Of a stretch of 45,211 bases of DNA, positions 31,641 through 37,231 are shown piece after piece (within the stretch, counting starts at the first letter, position 1; every line of letters starts with the position of its first letter). The stretch comes from a virus. Below the pieces are notes generated by a model that worked only from the letters and a program-made list of their open reading frames with translations, was not told where the DNA came from and ran no database searches. The translations under genes were made by a program, and so were the position numbers. The DNA lies in IMG/VR virus record IMGVR_UViG_3300009164_000128, positions 1 through 45,211 of that record; one strand, given 5' to 3'.

Positions 31641-31873
31641 TACTTCCACTCTCCAATAGCATTCATAAGTTGGTTCGGATTAACTTTTAGGATAACGCAT
31701 AGGTGCGACATTGTTCCGCTAGGGATATGGCGTTGCCTATGAAAATATCTGCTCAAACTAGACTTCTGTAAGCCATTAGCAATAGCAAACTGGTTTAGGG
31801 AATTATACCCCAACTTGGTGTATCTGGCAACAAACCAGTTCCAAGTGATATCTTCTTGACTTTGTTTTTTCAT
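31640..31873 (-). CDS. XRE/Cro-type HTH regulator
   Basis: The 77-residue protein has an HTH pattern in SLNQFAIANGLQKSSLSRYF followed by HIPSGTMSHLCVILKVNPNQ, as in Cro/C1-type regulators. It probably controls the early region. Operators could be the repeated GAATTGAATATG sites at 34008 and 34205, but that link is inference. Confidence 0.6.
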   Translation of the reverse strand: MKKQSQEDITWNWFVARYTKLGYNSLNQFAIANGLQKSSLSRYFHRQRHIPSGTMSHLCVILKVNPNQLMNAIGEWK

Positions 31874-31877
31874 TTAT

Positions 31878-32081
31878 TTATTCTCCTTTGATTGAATTTT
31901 CCATTAGCCCAAGTTTTTTAGCCCATCTGATTGCGCCACGATTGGGTGTTGCGGGATGATCCATTGGGTATCGGCTATGACCCCAAGATGTAAAAATGTT
32001 GTTGCCATTGACCTGAACACGCATTTTACAAATAATACATTTGCTTTGCTTACCCATTTTGCTCATTTTTACTTTACTCAT
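31878..32081 (-). CDS. Small CxxC protein, unknown
   Basis: The 67-residue basic protein starts at ATG 32081 in an ATGAGTAA junction and has KCIICKMRVQVNG and WGHSRYPMDHPATPNRGAIR. The CxxC and the His residues suggest metal binding. It resembles small nucleic-acid-binding phage proteins; no specific family. Confidence 0.5.
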   Translation of the reverse strand: MSKVKMSKMGKQSKCIICKMRVQVNGNNIFTSWGHSRYPMDHPATPNRGAIRWAKKLGLMENSIKGE

Positions 32082-32313
32082 TGTTATTCTCCTTTATAAG
32101 TGTGAATTCAAATTCACAATCAGTTGGGTCAAATGCTCTACGAAACTCTGCGTCATCTTGGAAATAAAAGAATACACGCTCATCAAAACTTTCATTGTCA
32201 TTCATCTCTTGATAAAGATCTTTATCATTCAACACTACAACAACAGCATTCGTTTCGGTAAATGTTGGTTCATCTTTCCAAACATAATCTACTGATGCGA
32301 CATATTCTGCCAT
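32074..32313 (-). CDS. Small early protein, MAEY-type relative
   Basis: The 79-residue protein begins MAEYVASVDYVWKDEPTFTE and ends FEFTLIKENNNE, the module that contains the next ribosome site and start. The beginning resembles the MxKY paralogues more loosely, with aromatic acidic content (ESFDERVFFYFQDDAEFRRA). Unknown function. Confidence 0.5.
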   Translation of the reverse strand: MAEYVASVDYVWKDEPTFTETNAVVVVLNDKDLYQEMNDNESFDERVFFYFQDDAEFRRAFDPTDCEFEFTLIKENNNE

Positions 32314-32314
32314 T

Positions 32315-32743
32315 TTATTCTCCTTTTTTCAATGAAACATCAAACTGGTTTTCAACTACCTTCAAAAAACCTTGAACAGCATTACCATAAGCCATCAACA
32401 ATTTTAGGTTCTCAGGTTGTAAAGTCGCAACACATTCACCAGTAATCTCACTAATACCAGTAATCAGCACATTACCGCGAACCGGCTCAATCTGGTTTTG
32501 GTACATCGTCCTAATCAGCATTGTTGCCACAGCATTTACTTCAAGCGTATGGTAGTTAGAGTTATCTGCGCTACTCCAAATGATCTCTGGTACTTCATTA
32601 ATGTATGCTTCCCAAGGTTCAGCAAACTTCACAAAAGAATTAATAAATCCGTATTCACGCTCAGTAGGTCTAGGCAACCCAATCTGTAAAATCTGTCCAT
32701 TAGGTTTAATGGCAATCGCTTGCTTAATAGTTTGTTCGCTCAT
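32315..32743 (-). CDS. DUF3846-like protein, putative
   Basis: The 142-residue protein contains AIKPNGQILQIGLPRPTERE, a central region with VNAVATMLIRTMYQNQIEPV and the pattern RGNVLITGISEITGECVATL. This resembles the DUF3846 layout of phage proteins. It has an AAAAGGAGAATAA junction to the next gene and overlaps the upstream start by one base. Confidence 0.5.
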   Translation of the reverse strand: MSEQTIKQAIAIKPNGQILQIGLPRPTEREYGFINSFVKFAEPWEAYINEVPEIIWSSADNSNYHTLEVNAVATMLIRTMYQNQIEPVRGNVLITGISEITGECVATLQPENLKLLMAYGNAVQGFLKVVENQFDVSLKKGE

Positions 32744-32916
32744 TAGTTATTCTCCTTATATGTAATAGAGCCATCAAGATACTCAATGCTATCTTCTGGG
32801 ATAAACGCCGGTAAGATAGGGTTTTCATAGCCTTCTGTAATGCTTTGTCTAACGCTATCAAGATTATCTAGTTCAACTAGATATCTTGCTGTAATGGTAA
32901 TTTCGTATTTAGCCAT
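32743..32916 (-). CDS. Small MAKY-type paralogue A
   Basis: The 57-residue frame from ATG 32916 gives MAKYEITITARYLVELDNLD, then SVRQSITEGYENPILPAFIP and ends SITYKENN, whose codons carry AAGGAGAATAA and a TAATG overlap to the next gene. It shares the KY start and strand-strand-helix layout. It is the most upstream member of the cluster. Confidence 0.55.
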   Translation of the reverse strand: MAKYEITITARYLVELDNLDSVRQSITEGYENPILPAFIPEDSIEYLDGSITYKENN

Positions 32917-33107
32917 TAGTTGGTTCTCCTTTTATAATCTAAAATAAACAATACTAGAACTCCTAGCATCCAAAAGCCAATGTTGCTGGCGTGTCCAGCA
33001 AGTTGGTGAATAATGTAAATGTTATCTGTTTGGGTCATCTGATATACAGAATAACCCCAATCACCGACCATATACATCAACACGCCGATAAGTAGTAATC
33101 TAATCAT
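32916..33107 (-). CDS. Small membrane protein, unknown
   Basis: From ATG 33107 (8-base overlap) the 63-residue protein has two hydrophobic segments (MIRLLLIGVLMYMVGDWGYS and NIGFWMLGVLVLFILDY). It lies between paralogue A and a helical gene. Function unknown. Confidence 0.5.
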   Translation of the reverse strand: MIRLLLIGVLMYMVGDWGYSVYQMTQTDNIYIIHQLAGHASNIGFWMLGVLVLFILDYKRRTN

Positions 33108-33330
33108 TAAAGATCTCCCAGTCATTAGTTAATGCGATAATGTCGTTGAAGTTGCGGTTGATACCGGCAATAATGTTTTCTACATATTTAGTTTCCAAAA
33201 TCATTACGCCAGTATGTCCATTAGGTAATTCTCTATCCTTAAACCAATCAGCAAGGTTAGTTGCCAGCATTTCAATAGCGAGTTCCCTTTTAACAATCTG
33301 CGTTTTAGTAGCATCACTTAGTTTAGGCAT
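33100..33330 (-). CDS. Small helical protein, unknown
   Basis: The 76-residue product (MPKLSDATKTQIVKRELAIE) has a helix-rich sequence and a C-terminal segment ending EIFND. It starts in an ATGCCTAAA junction overlapping the upstream stop by 8 bases. No domain recognised. Confidence 0.5.
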   Translation of the reverse strand: MPKLSDATKTQIVKRELAIEMLATNLADWFKDRELPNGHTGVMILETKYVENIIAGINRNFNDIIALTNDWEIFND

Positions 33331-33988
33331 TGTTACCCACTACCCCTGATGCTTCCGCAAGGTTCTCTTCAATAATGCTAATCAGCATCTCAACAGACAC
33401 ACCATTACTTACATAAGTTTGTGGTGAGCGAACACTAACACCATTATCATTCAAATCAATCTCTCTAAGGGTTCTCAGAGCGAATAAAACACTATTCCAC
33501 TCACCGATACGCATAAACATTTGCTTATGCTCTGCCTTGTTCATACGGGTCTTTTTGGCGCGTTGCTGAGATGATGCCAAAGCAACCATCCTATCAACTT
33601 CTGTGTTGATGAAATCGGCAATCACATTGTCAAAATCAGTTTTATCGGTATCACCACCCAAAAGATCAGTTAACTCTTCTGGTTCAATCTGGGATGTTGT
33701 AGTGCCTACGACCTGATACATTTTGCTCTGGTCATCGAAACTAACTACTGTGTATAGTCTGCTCATTGTGCTATCTCCTTGTTGTTGGGTTGTTGGCGTT
33801 GTTGGGGTTGTATCTAGTGCGCTGGCATAACAGCATTCATCGCATTCATCAGAACCGGCTACACCTAATTCATAAGGTTGTAAATTATTACAAGTACTAC
33901 ATTCAAAAACGCAAGAAGTACAACTAGCGGTGTAATTAAGTTCTGTTGCGACATCACCGATACCGCAGTATTGACAAAGTGGGTTCAT
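33323..33988 (-). CDS. Cysteine-rich/helical two-part protein with possible internal start
   Basis: From ATG 33988 (ribosome site AGGAGAGATACT) the 221-residue protein has an N-terminal metal-site region: CQYCGIGD, CTSCVFECSTC and DECDECC (nine cysteines in 53 residues). A TTPTTPTTQQQ linker follows, then a helical second half. At residue 75 an ATG (33766) follows AAGGAGATAGCACA in frame, so a 147-residue second product beginning MSRLYTVVSFDDQSKMYQVV is likely. It looks like two genes fused in frame, or dual translation. It is the first gene of the small-gene chain. Confidence 0.5.
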   Translation of the reverse strand: MNPLCQYCGIGDVATELNYTASCTSCVFECSTCNNLQPYELGVAGSDECDECCYASALDTTPTTPTTQQQGDSTMSRLYTVVSFDDQSKMYQVVGTTTSQIEPEELTDLLGGDTDKTDFDNVIADFINTEVDRMVALASSQQRAKKTRMNKAEHKQMFMRIGEWNSVLFALRTLREIDLNDNGVSVRSPQTYVSNGVSVEMLISIIEENLAEASGVVGNNA

Positions 33989-34007
33989 AGTATCTCTCCT
34001 AAGATGT

Positions 34008-34031
34008 GAATTGAATATGTCCGCCATATTC
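34008..34031. promoter_or_regulatory. Operator-like site 1 (GAATTGAATATG with GAATATG-N5-CATATTC)
   Basis: GAATTGAATATG (34008-34019) leads into an inverted repeat (GAATATG at 34013-34019, CATATTC at 34025-34031). The same GAATTGAATATG occurs on the other strand at 34205-34216. The two flank the 200-base AT-rich region before the first small early gene, as expected for repressor sites. The protein that binds is unknown. Confidence 0.45.
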
Positions 34032-34174
34032 GATTATTTATGACATTTTTTATTATTTATTGTATCTAAAAATAATAATACACTATTTAGTTTTATTATT
34101 CCCAATAATACAAGATGTTGAGAAAAAAGTTATCTGTTTGTTATGTTATTCAGTTTTAGGTAAAACTTGGAATA

Positions 34175-34211
34175 GAATATGGTCGAGAATTGAGAAAACT
34201 TGACCATATTC
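34175..34211. promoter_or_regulatory. Operator-like site 2 (GAATATGGTC-N17-GACCATATTC)
   Basis: A perfect 10-bp inverted repeat separated by 17 bases, sharing GAATATG/CATATTC with site 1. An alternative inner pairing (GAATTG at 34187-34192 with CAATTC at 34211-34216) also exists. It may be a dimer binding site or a hairpin in the leftward transcript. Confidence 0.45.
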
Positions 34212-34251
34212 AATTCTAGGTAGGGTGGTTCTTGATACACACCATCTACAT

Positions 34252-34288
34252 ACATTATTTATTATTATAGTATTATTATAAATAATGT
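34252..34288 (-). terminator. AT-rich 11-bp hairpin after the amidotransferase gene
   Basis: ACATTATTTAT (34252-34262) pairs with ATAAATAATGT (34278-34288) around a 15-base loop. It lies 19 bases beyond the amidotransferase stop. It is AT-only, so a weak terminator or an operator. Confidence 0.35.
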
Positions 34289-34306
34289 AGAGAGTGGGGG
34301 TAAGCG

Positions 34307-35362
34307 CTAATCCCAAAGATCTTGGTCAATACGCTCACCAAAACTATCAGCCCGTCTAGGACGCTCCAAAGCCGATAAATAACCCATCTCCACAAGGTCA
34401 TCAAACGAACCCATAAACTGATTATCCTTATCAAAATACTCACCAAACTCATTCACAGAATAATCCGGTAGTTCAGGGAACTCATCAAGATAACTAGGCA
34501 AACTGCCATCATTCTCTTCGTCATACCAATCTTCTGGAATAAACACATCACCCAAATCGCTGGCAACATAACGCCCACCAGTCGCATTAGTAGAATAGCC
34601 AGACTTATTACCCGAAGTCAAATTGCGATAGTAAGAACTAGAATAATCAATCTTCTCTTCATACTTAGCATTCTGCTCTGGCAACACTTCCACTTGGTCA
34701 AGACGACCGCCACGAACGGTTAGCAAAGTACGCTCAGGAACATTCTCGATATAGACAGCCTTAAGACCAATAGACTTCAAAGCCGACATCAAAATACTCT
34801 CAGTCGAAGCAAACACAAACGAACCATCCTTAAGTTGTGCGACACACAACGGACTGTGAGAGATACGACCAACCTTAAGCGTCTGGCGTTCTGCTTCATC
34901 AAGCCAAGCAACACTAGCATCACCATCGAGCATTTCTAACTTAGAAAGATCATTAGGATACTGGGATAGCAAGGCAGGGATAACAGAACTATCTACATCT
35001 GGCAACTTAGCGTCAATGTATGAACGAACAGTATTGTGGTTATAGATAACGCCATTATGAACCAACGCAATCTGCTGGTCAGGGGATAGTACAGGGTGAT
35101 TATTAGCCATAACCTTAATAGAGCCGTGAGTAGCGTAACGAGTATGTAAAACAGCCACACCAGCATCTCTAGGCATACCCTTAAGGCTAAGTTGCGCACC
35201 AGCCACATCATTCTTGAATAGACCTGAACCCATCGGCGACTGCCAAGCAAAACCTGATGCCTGATTACCCCGAACATCCATCTCTACCAAGAGAGCGTGA
35301 GCCAACTTGCGCGGAAGAATTCTTGAATTATTTGATAGTGAAAAACCTGCGATTGAACACAT
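34307..35362 (-). CDS. Class II glutamine amidotransferase (stand-alone)
   Basis: With the start at ATG 35362 the second residue is Cys2, the N-terminal nucleophile of class II (Ntn-type) glutaminases: MCSIAGF. AAGGTG lies six bases upstream, deciding this start over 35371. The family motifs follow: HTRYATHG at 73-80, HNGVIYNHN at 102-110 and a DVDSSV segment near 122. The 351 residues lack the synthase domains of GFAT, PurF or AsnB; the C-terminal 120 residues are acidic and Tyr-rich. It releases ammonia from glutamine or acts on related amides. The divergent amidoligase gene at 36175 is the likely partner; pairs of GAT-II and amidoligase genes are known from comparative genomics. Confidence 0.85.
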   Translation of the reverse strand: MCSIAGFSLSNNSRILPRKLAHALLVEMDVRGNQASGFAWQSPMGSGLFKNDVAGAQLSLKGMPRDAGVAVLHTRYATHGSIKVMANNHPVLSPDQQIALVHNGVIYNHNTVRSYIDAKLPDVDSSVIPALLSQYPNDLSKLEMLDGDASVAWLDEAERQTLKVGRISHSPLCVAQLKDGSFVFASTESILMSALKSIGLKAVYIENVPERTLLTVRGGRLDQVEVLPEQNAKYEEKIDYSSSYYRNLTSGNKSGYSTNATGGRYVASDLGDVFIPEDWYDEENDGSLPSYLDEFPELPDYSVNEFGEYFDKDNQFMGSFDDLVEMGYLSALERPRRADSFGERIDQDLWD

Positions 35363-35416
35363 ACGCATCACCTTGTCCTTTTCTTGTTAGTAGTTGTATT
35401 TTCTATTACACTATCT

Positions 35417-35445
35417 AGTCTAATAGAATTACTGGTAGTTGTCAA
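35417..35445 (-). promoter_or_regulatory. Leftward promoter TTGACA-N17-TAGACT for the amidotransferase
   Basis: On the minus strand -35 TTGACA (35440-35445) and -10 TAGACT (35417-35422) are 17 bases apart. Transcription would begin near 35410, giving a leader of about 50 bases to ATG 35362. Confidence 0.5.
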
Positions 35446-35468
35446 ATCCAAAACACTAAGAAGGAGAA

Positions 35469-35539
35469 GGGGCAACCAAGACCAACCATAATCTATAATC
35501 TCTACAAGACCAGTGAAACCTTGCGAAACCGGTTGCCCC
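35469..35539 (-). ncRNA. Long-range hairpin / structured leader candidate
   Basis: GGGGCAACC (35469-35477) pairs with GGTTGCCCC (35531-35539), a 9-bp stem closing a 53-base interior. It lies between the two leftward promoters, so only transcripts from the distal one would carry it. The total length of 71 is tRNA-like, but no T-loop or anticodon pattern is present. It may be a regulatory leader or sRNA. Confidence 0.35.
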
Positions 35540-35566
35540 AACGAACGCCTTTATTTGCGTCTAGTA

Positions 35567-35597
35567 ATAGTATTACATCTCCACATCACATTGTCAA
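35567..35597 (-). promoter_or_regulatory. Distal leftward promoter candidate TTGACA...TACTAT
   Basis: On the minus strand TTGACA (35592-35597) is followed after 19 bases by TACTAT (35567-35572), or after 16 by TAATAC. The spacing is less ideal than the other sites. It lies back to back with the rightward promoter, with the 18-bp palindrome between them. Confidence 0.35.
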
Positions 35598-35606
35598 GCC
35601 ATATCG

Positions 35607-35624
35607 TATAACGAAATCGTTATA
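35607..35624. promoter_or_regulatory. 18-bp perfect palindrome TATAACGA-AA-TCGTTATA
   Basis: TATAACGA (35607-35614) and TCGTTATA (35617-35624) are perfect complements separated by AA. It lies ten bases upstream of the rightward -35 and inside the gap between the divergent promoters, an ideal operator position. The binding protein is unknown. Confidence 0.55.
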
Positions 35625-35633
35625 AAAAGATCC

Positions 35634-35662
35634 TTGACACCGGTCAAGCCATCGTGTATAAT
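35634..35662 (+). promoter_or_regulatory. Perfect consensus sigma70 promoter TTGACA-N17-TATAAT (rightward)
   Basis: TTGACA at 35634-35639 and TATAAT at 35657-35662 with a 17-base spacer match the full consensus. Start expected near 35669. The first gene downstream is the amidoligase at 36175, so the transcript would carry a leader of about 500 bases holding the TTTGGGAACTCGC repeats. A diverged copy of TCAAGCCATCGTGTATAAT lies 50 bases upstream, near 35594 (TCAAGCCATATCGTATAAC). Confidence 0.8.
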
Positions 35663-35703
35663 CGCGCCCGTATGCGTGTGCGCTCCTTTTATAGAGGGGG
35701 TCT

Positions 35704-35884
35704 TTTGGGAACTCGCACCGGTGCTGGGGGTCTATGTGCGTTTAGGGTTTTTGGGAACTCACGCTGGTCTTGACGGGGGGTGAAGATCTTTTGGGGTTTG
35801 GGAAGTTTGGGAAGTCGCGCAGGTTTGGGAACTCGCGTTTGGGAATTCGCGCTGGCTCGCTCGCTCGCTGGTTTGGGAACTCGG
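35704..35884 (+). repeat. Seven iterated copies of TTTGGGAACTCGC
   Basis: Copies occur at 35704-35716, 35750-35762 (CAC end), 35797-35805 (partial), 35806-35818, 35824-35836, 35838-35850 (ATTC variant) and 35872-35884 (GGG end), all in the same orientation, several followed by GCTGG or ACCGG. A run CTCGCTCGCTCGCTGG lies among them. Iterated same-orientation repeats in an intergenic region resemble origin iterons or multiple operators. Confidence 0.65.
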
Positions 35885-35968
35885 GGGCAGGTATTCCGCA
35901 ACGCCCAAATTGACCCTGAGATTTTGCTGGGAGTTGCCTGAGAGTTTCCTGAGAATGAGGCAAATCTG

Positions 35969-36010
35969 CGACACGCCCGAAAAACCAAAAATCCGACACG
36001 CCCGAAAAAC
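35969..36010 (+). repeat. 17-bp direct repeat cgacacgcccgaaaaac (two copies)
   Basis: Identical 17-mers at 35969-35985 and 35994-36010, spaced 25 bases start to start. They lie between the iterated repeat block and the LexA box. Three nearby CTGAGA copies (near 35917, 35938 and 35949) form another small repeat set. Confidence 0.6.
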
Positions 36011-36026
36011 ATACGGGGATCTTTTT

Positions 36027-36042
36027 TCGAACAAATGTTCGA
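36027..36042. promoter_or_regulatory. LexA (SOS) box TCGAAC-AAAT-GTTCGA
   Basis: The 16-bp sequence matches the actinobacterial/mycobacterial LexA consensus TCGAACN4GTTCGA exactly. It lies 132 bases upstream of the amidoligase ATG, in front of an AT-rich stretch with TTATAA/TATAAC (36052-36058) as a possible -10. This predicts control by host LexA and induction on DNA damage. Confidence 0.65.
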
Positions 36043-36174
36043 GAAAACCAATTATAACAAAATGATAACAATACCCCAAAACACTCTAAACAGGGTTGCG
36101 AATATCGCCGAGATATGCCTTAATTGACTTATCGGCAAAGCGCCGAGAGCAACACCAAACAAGGAGATATCCGA

Positions 36175-37050
36175 ATGGAAAACAACCAGACACCAGAAAC
36201 CACACTTGACCAATTCGTTAAATTCGCCAACGATTACGCTCAACAACCAGAACAGGCAACCGCCTTAACTTGGGGATACGAAATTGAGAGCAACACGATG
36301 AACGATATTTACAACACCGCCCAATTCACCCCAGAGTTTCGCAAATGCCACGGCTTAGATTGGCAAGCCGACGGAAGTGTAAGCGATGAAAGCGAAAGCG
36401 CCAACAACGGCGAAGATTGCGAATGCTCTTGCGATGAGTGCGACCATTCTTGCGATTGTAACAACTGCTCAATTGAAAACTATGAACTAGACCACTGCCA
36501 CGAAAGCGATTGCTACGGCTCGAGCGAATATCAAGAAGTCGCAAGCATCGGGGGATTGGAAACCACACACCCCGATACCCTAGACTTACTAGCCCAATGG
36601 GGATTAAACGAAGCAACTTTTAACGATGATACAGGCATACATATCCACATCGGAAGCGCCCACCTAACCGCCCCACAGGTCGCAAATATCCTAACCGCCT
36701 ACCGACTAGCAAGCCCGATCATAAACCAAATCGCCGAGCGCACCGGCACTTATTACGCACAGGCGCACGATGAACAGATAGAGAACGATTGCCGAGCAGG
36801 ACACGGCACAAACTCAAAATACTACGCCGTTAACACTTGCTCACATTTCAGCACACACCGCGCGCAAACAATCGAATTCCGCCAAATGGCAGGAACAACA
36901 AACACCGACCTAAAACAGACCGACAGAGTTAGAGCATATGCCGAAATCTTGCGCCTACTTGTTACCTACGCAAGCAAGCCAGCACCTAAACTTTATTGGA
37001 TAACTAAGGCAACCGACCTAAACGACCTAATTAGGCTTTTGAAGGCATAA
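36175..37050 (+). CDS. Amidoligase (PF12224-type) with cysteine-rich insertion
   Basis: The start at ATG 36175 has AAGGAGA at 36161-36167. The 291-residue protein shows amidoligase motifs in order: GYEIES (34-39), DWQADGSVS (62-70, with the DGS turn), GIHIHIG (154-160) and RAQTIEFR (229-236). The carboxylate-amine ligase fold is related to glutamine synthetase and uses ATP to make amide or peptide bonds. A unique insertion of nine cysteines lies at residues 82-113 (DCECSCDECDHSCDCNNC, then C108 and C113), probably a metal site. Codons are C-rich, unlike those of the genes that follow. It is preceded by a LexA box and followed by its own terminator. The partner is probably the divergent amidotransferase. 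Confidence 0.8.
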   Translation: MENNQTPETTLDQFVKFANDYAQQPEQATALTWGYEIESNTMNDIYNTAQFTPEFRKCHGLDWQADGSVSDESESANNGEDCECSCDECDHSCDCNNCSIENYELDHCHESDCYGSSEYQEVASIGGLETTHPDTLDLLAQWGLNEATFNDDTGIHIHIGSAHLTAPQVANILTAYRLASPIINQIAERTGTYYAQAHDEQIENDCRAGHGTNSKYYAVNTCSHFSTHRAQTIEFRQMAGTTNTDLKQTDRVRAYAEILRLLVTYASKPAPKLYWITKATDLNDLIRLLKA

Positions 37051-37123
37051 CCACAGGCGCAGGAGTTGGGGAACGGCTAACAACCCGACCCCAACCCCGA
37101 AGCCCGCCACAAGCCCCACAACC

Positions 37124-37158
37124 CCGATTAAAGAAATCAATTAATCGGAGTTTTTTTT
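37124..37158 (+). terminator. Rho-independent terminator after the amidoligase
   Basis: CCGATTAA (37124-37131) pairs with TTAATCGG (37141-37148) around a 9-base loop and is followed by AG and eight T. It separates amidoligase transcription from the terminase block. A second weaker stem (GTTGGGG/CCCCAAC) precedes it. Confidence 0.85.
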
Positions 37159-37218
37159 GACGGGAGCTGTTCTATGAACCATACGAGTTTTCTAGCATTT
37201 TTTCGTATTTTTGTTCGA

Positions 37219-37224
37219 CTATAA
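37219..37224 (+). promoter_or_regulatory. -10 element TATAAT for a leaderless gene
   Basis: TATAAT ends seven bases before the ATG at 37232, so the transcript would begin at the start codon; no Shine-Dalgarno is present. No clear -35 is visible. It follows the amidoligase terminator and would start the late packaging/capsid transcript. Confidence 0.5.
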
Positions 37225-37231
37225 TGTTTTT

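Larger units (their letters stand above)
34032..34306 (-). other. AT-rich early control region
   Basis: This 275-base stretch between the amidotransferase stop and the first small early gene has no reading frame. It holds site 2 (GAATATGGTC-N17-GACCATATTC at 34175-34211), two TGTATTAT segments on the minus strand that could serve as -10 elements without a clear -35, and an 11-bp AT hairpin (34252-34288) after the amidotransferase stop. It is probably the start of the early leftward transcript. I see no firm promoter. Confidence 0.45.
35363..36174. other. 812-bp divergent control region, non-coding
   Basis: Between the divergently transcribed amidotransferase and amidoligase genes there is no credible gene on either strand; a 120-residue minus-strand frame at 35689-36051 is a product of the repeats. 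It contains three perfect TTGACA hexamers, a perfect 18-bp palindrome, seven copies of a TTTGGGAACTCGC repeat, a 17-bp direct repeat, a LexA box and a 71-nt long-range hairpin. It may hold a replication origin, or an RNA leader of about 500 nt. Confidence 0.6.

Noticed and set aside
35469-35539. Possible tRNA (71 nt, 9-bp closing stem)
   Set aside because: There is no T-loop consensus, no 7-base anticodon loop and no D arm; kept only as a structured leader candidate.
35689-36051. 120-aa and two shorter minus-strand frames with RVPKPA-like repeats
   Set aside because: They overlap one another in different frames, mirror the TTTGGGAACTCGC repeats and have no ribosome site; the periodicity comes from the repeats.
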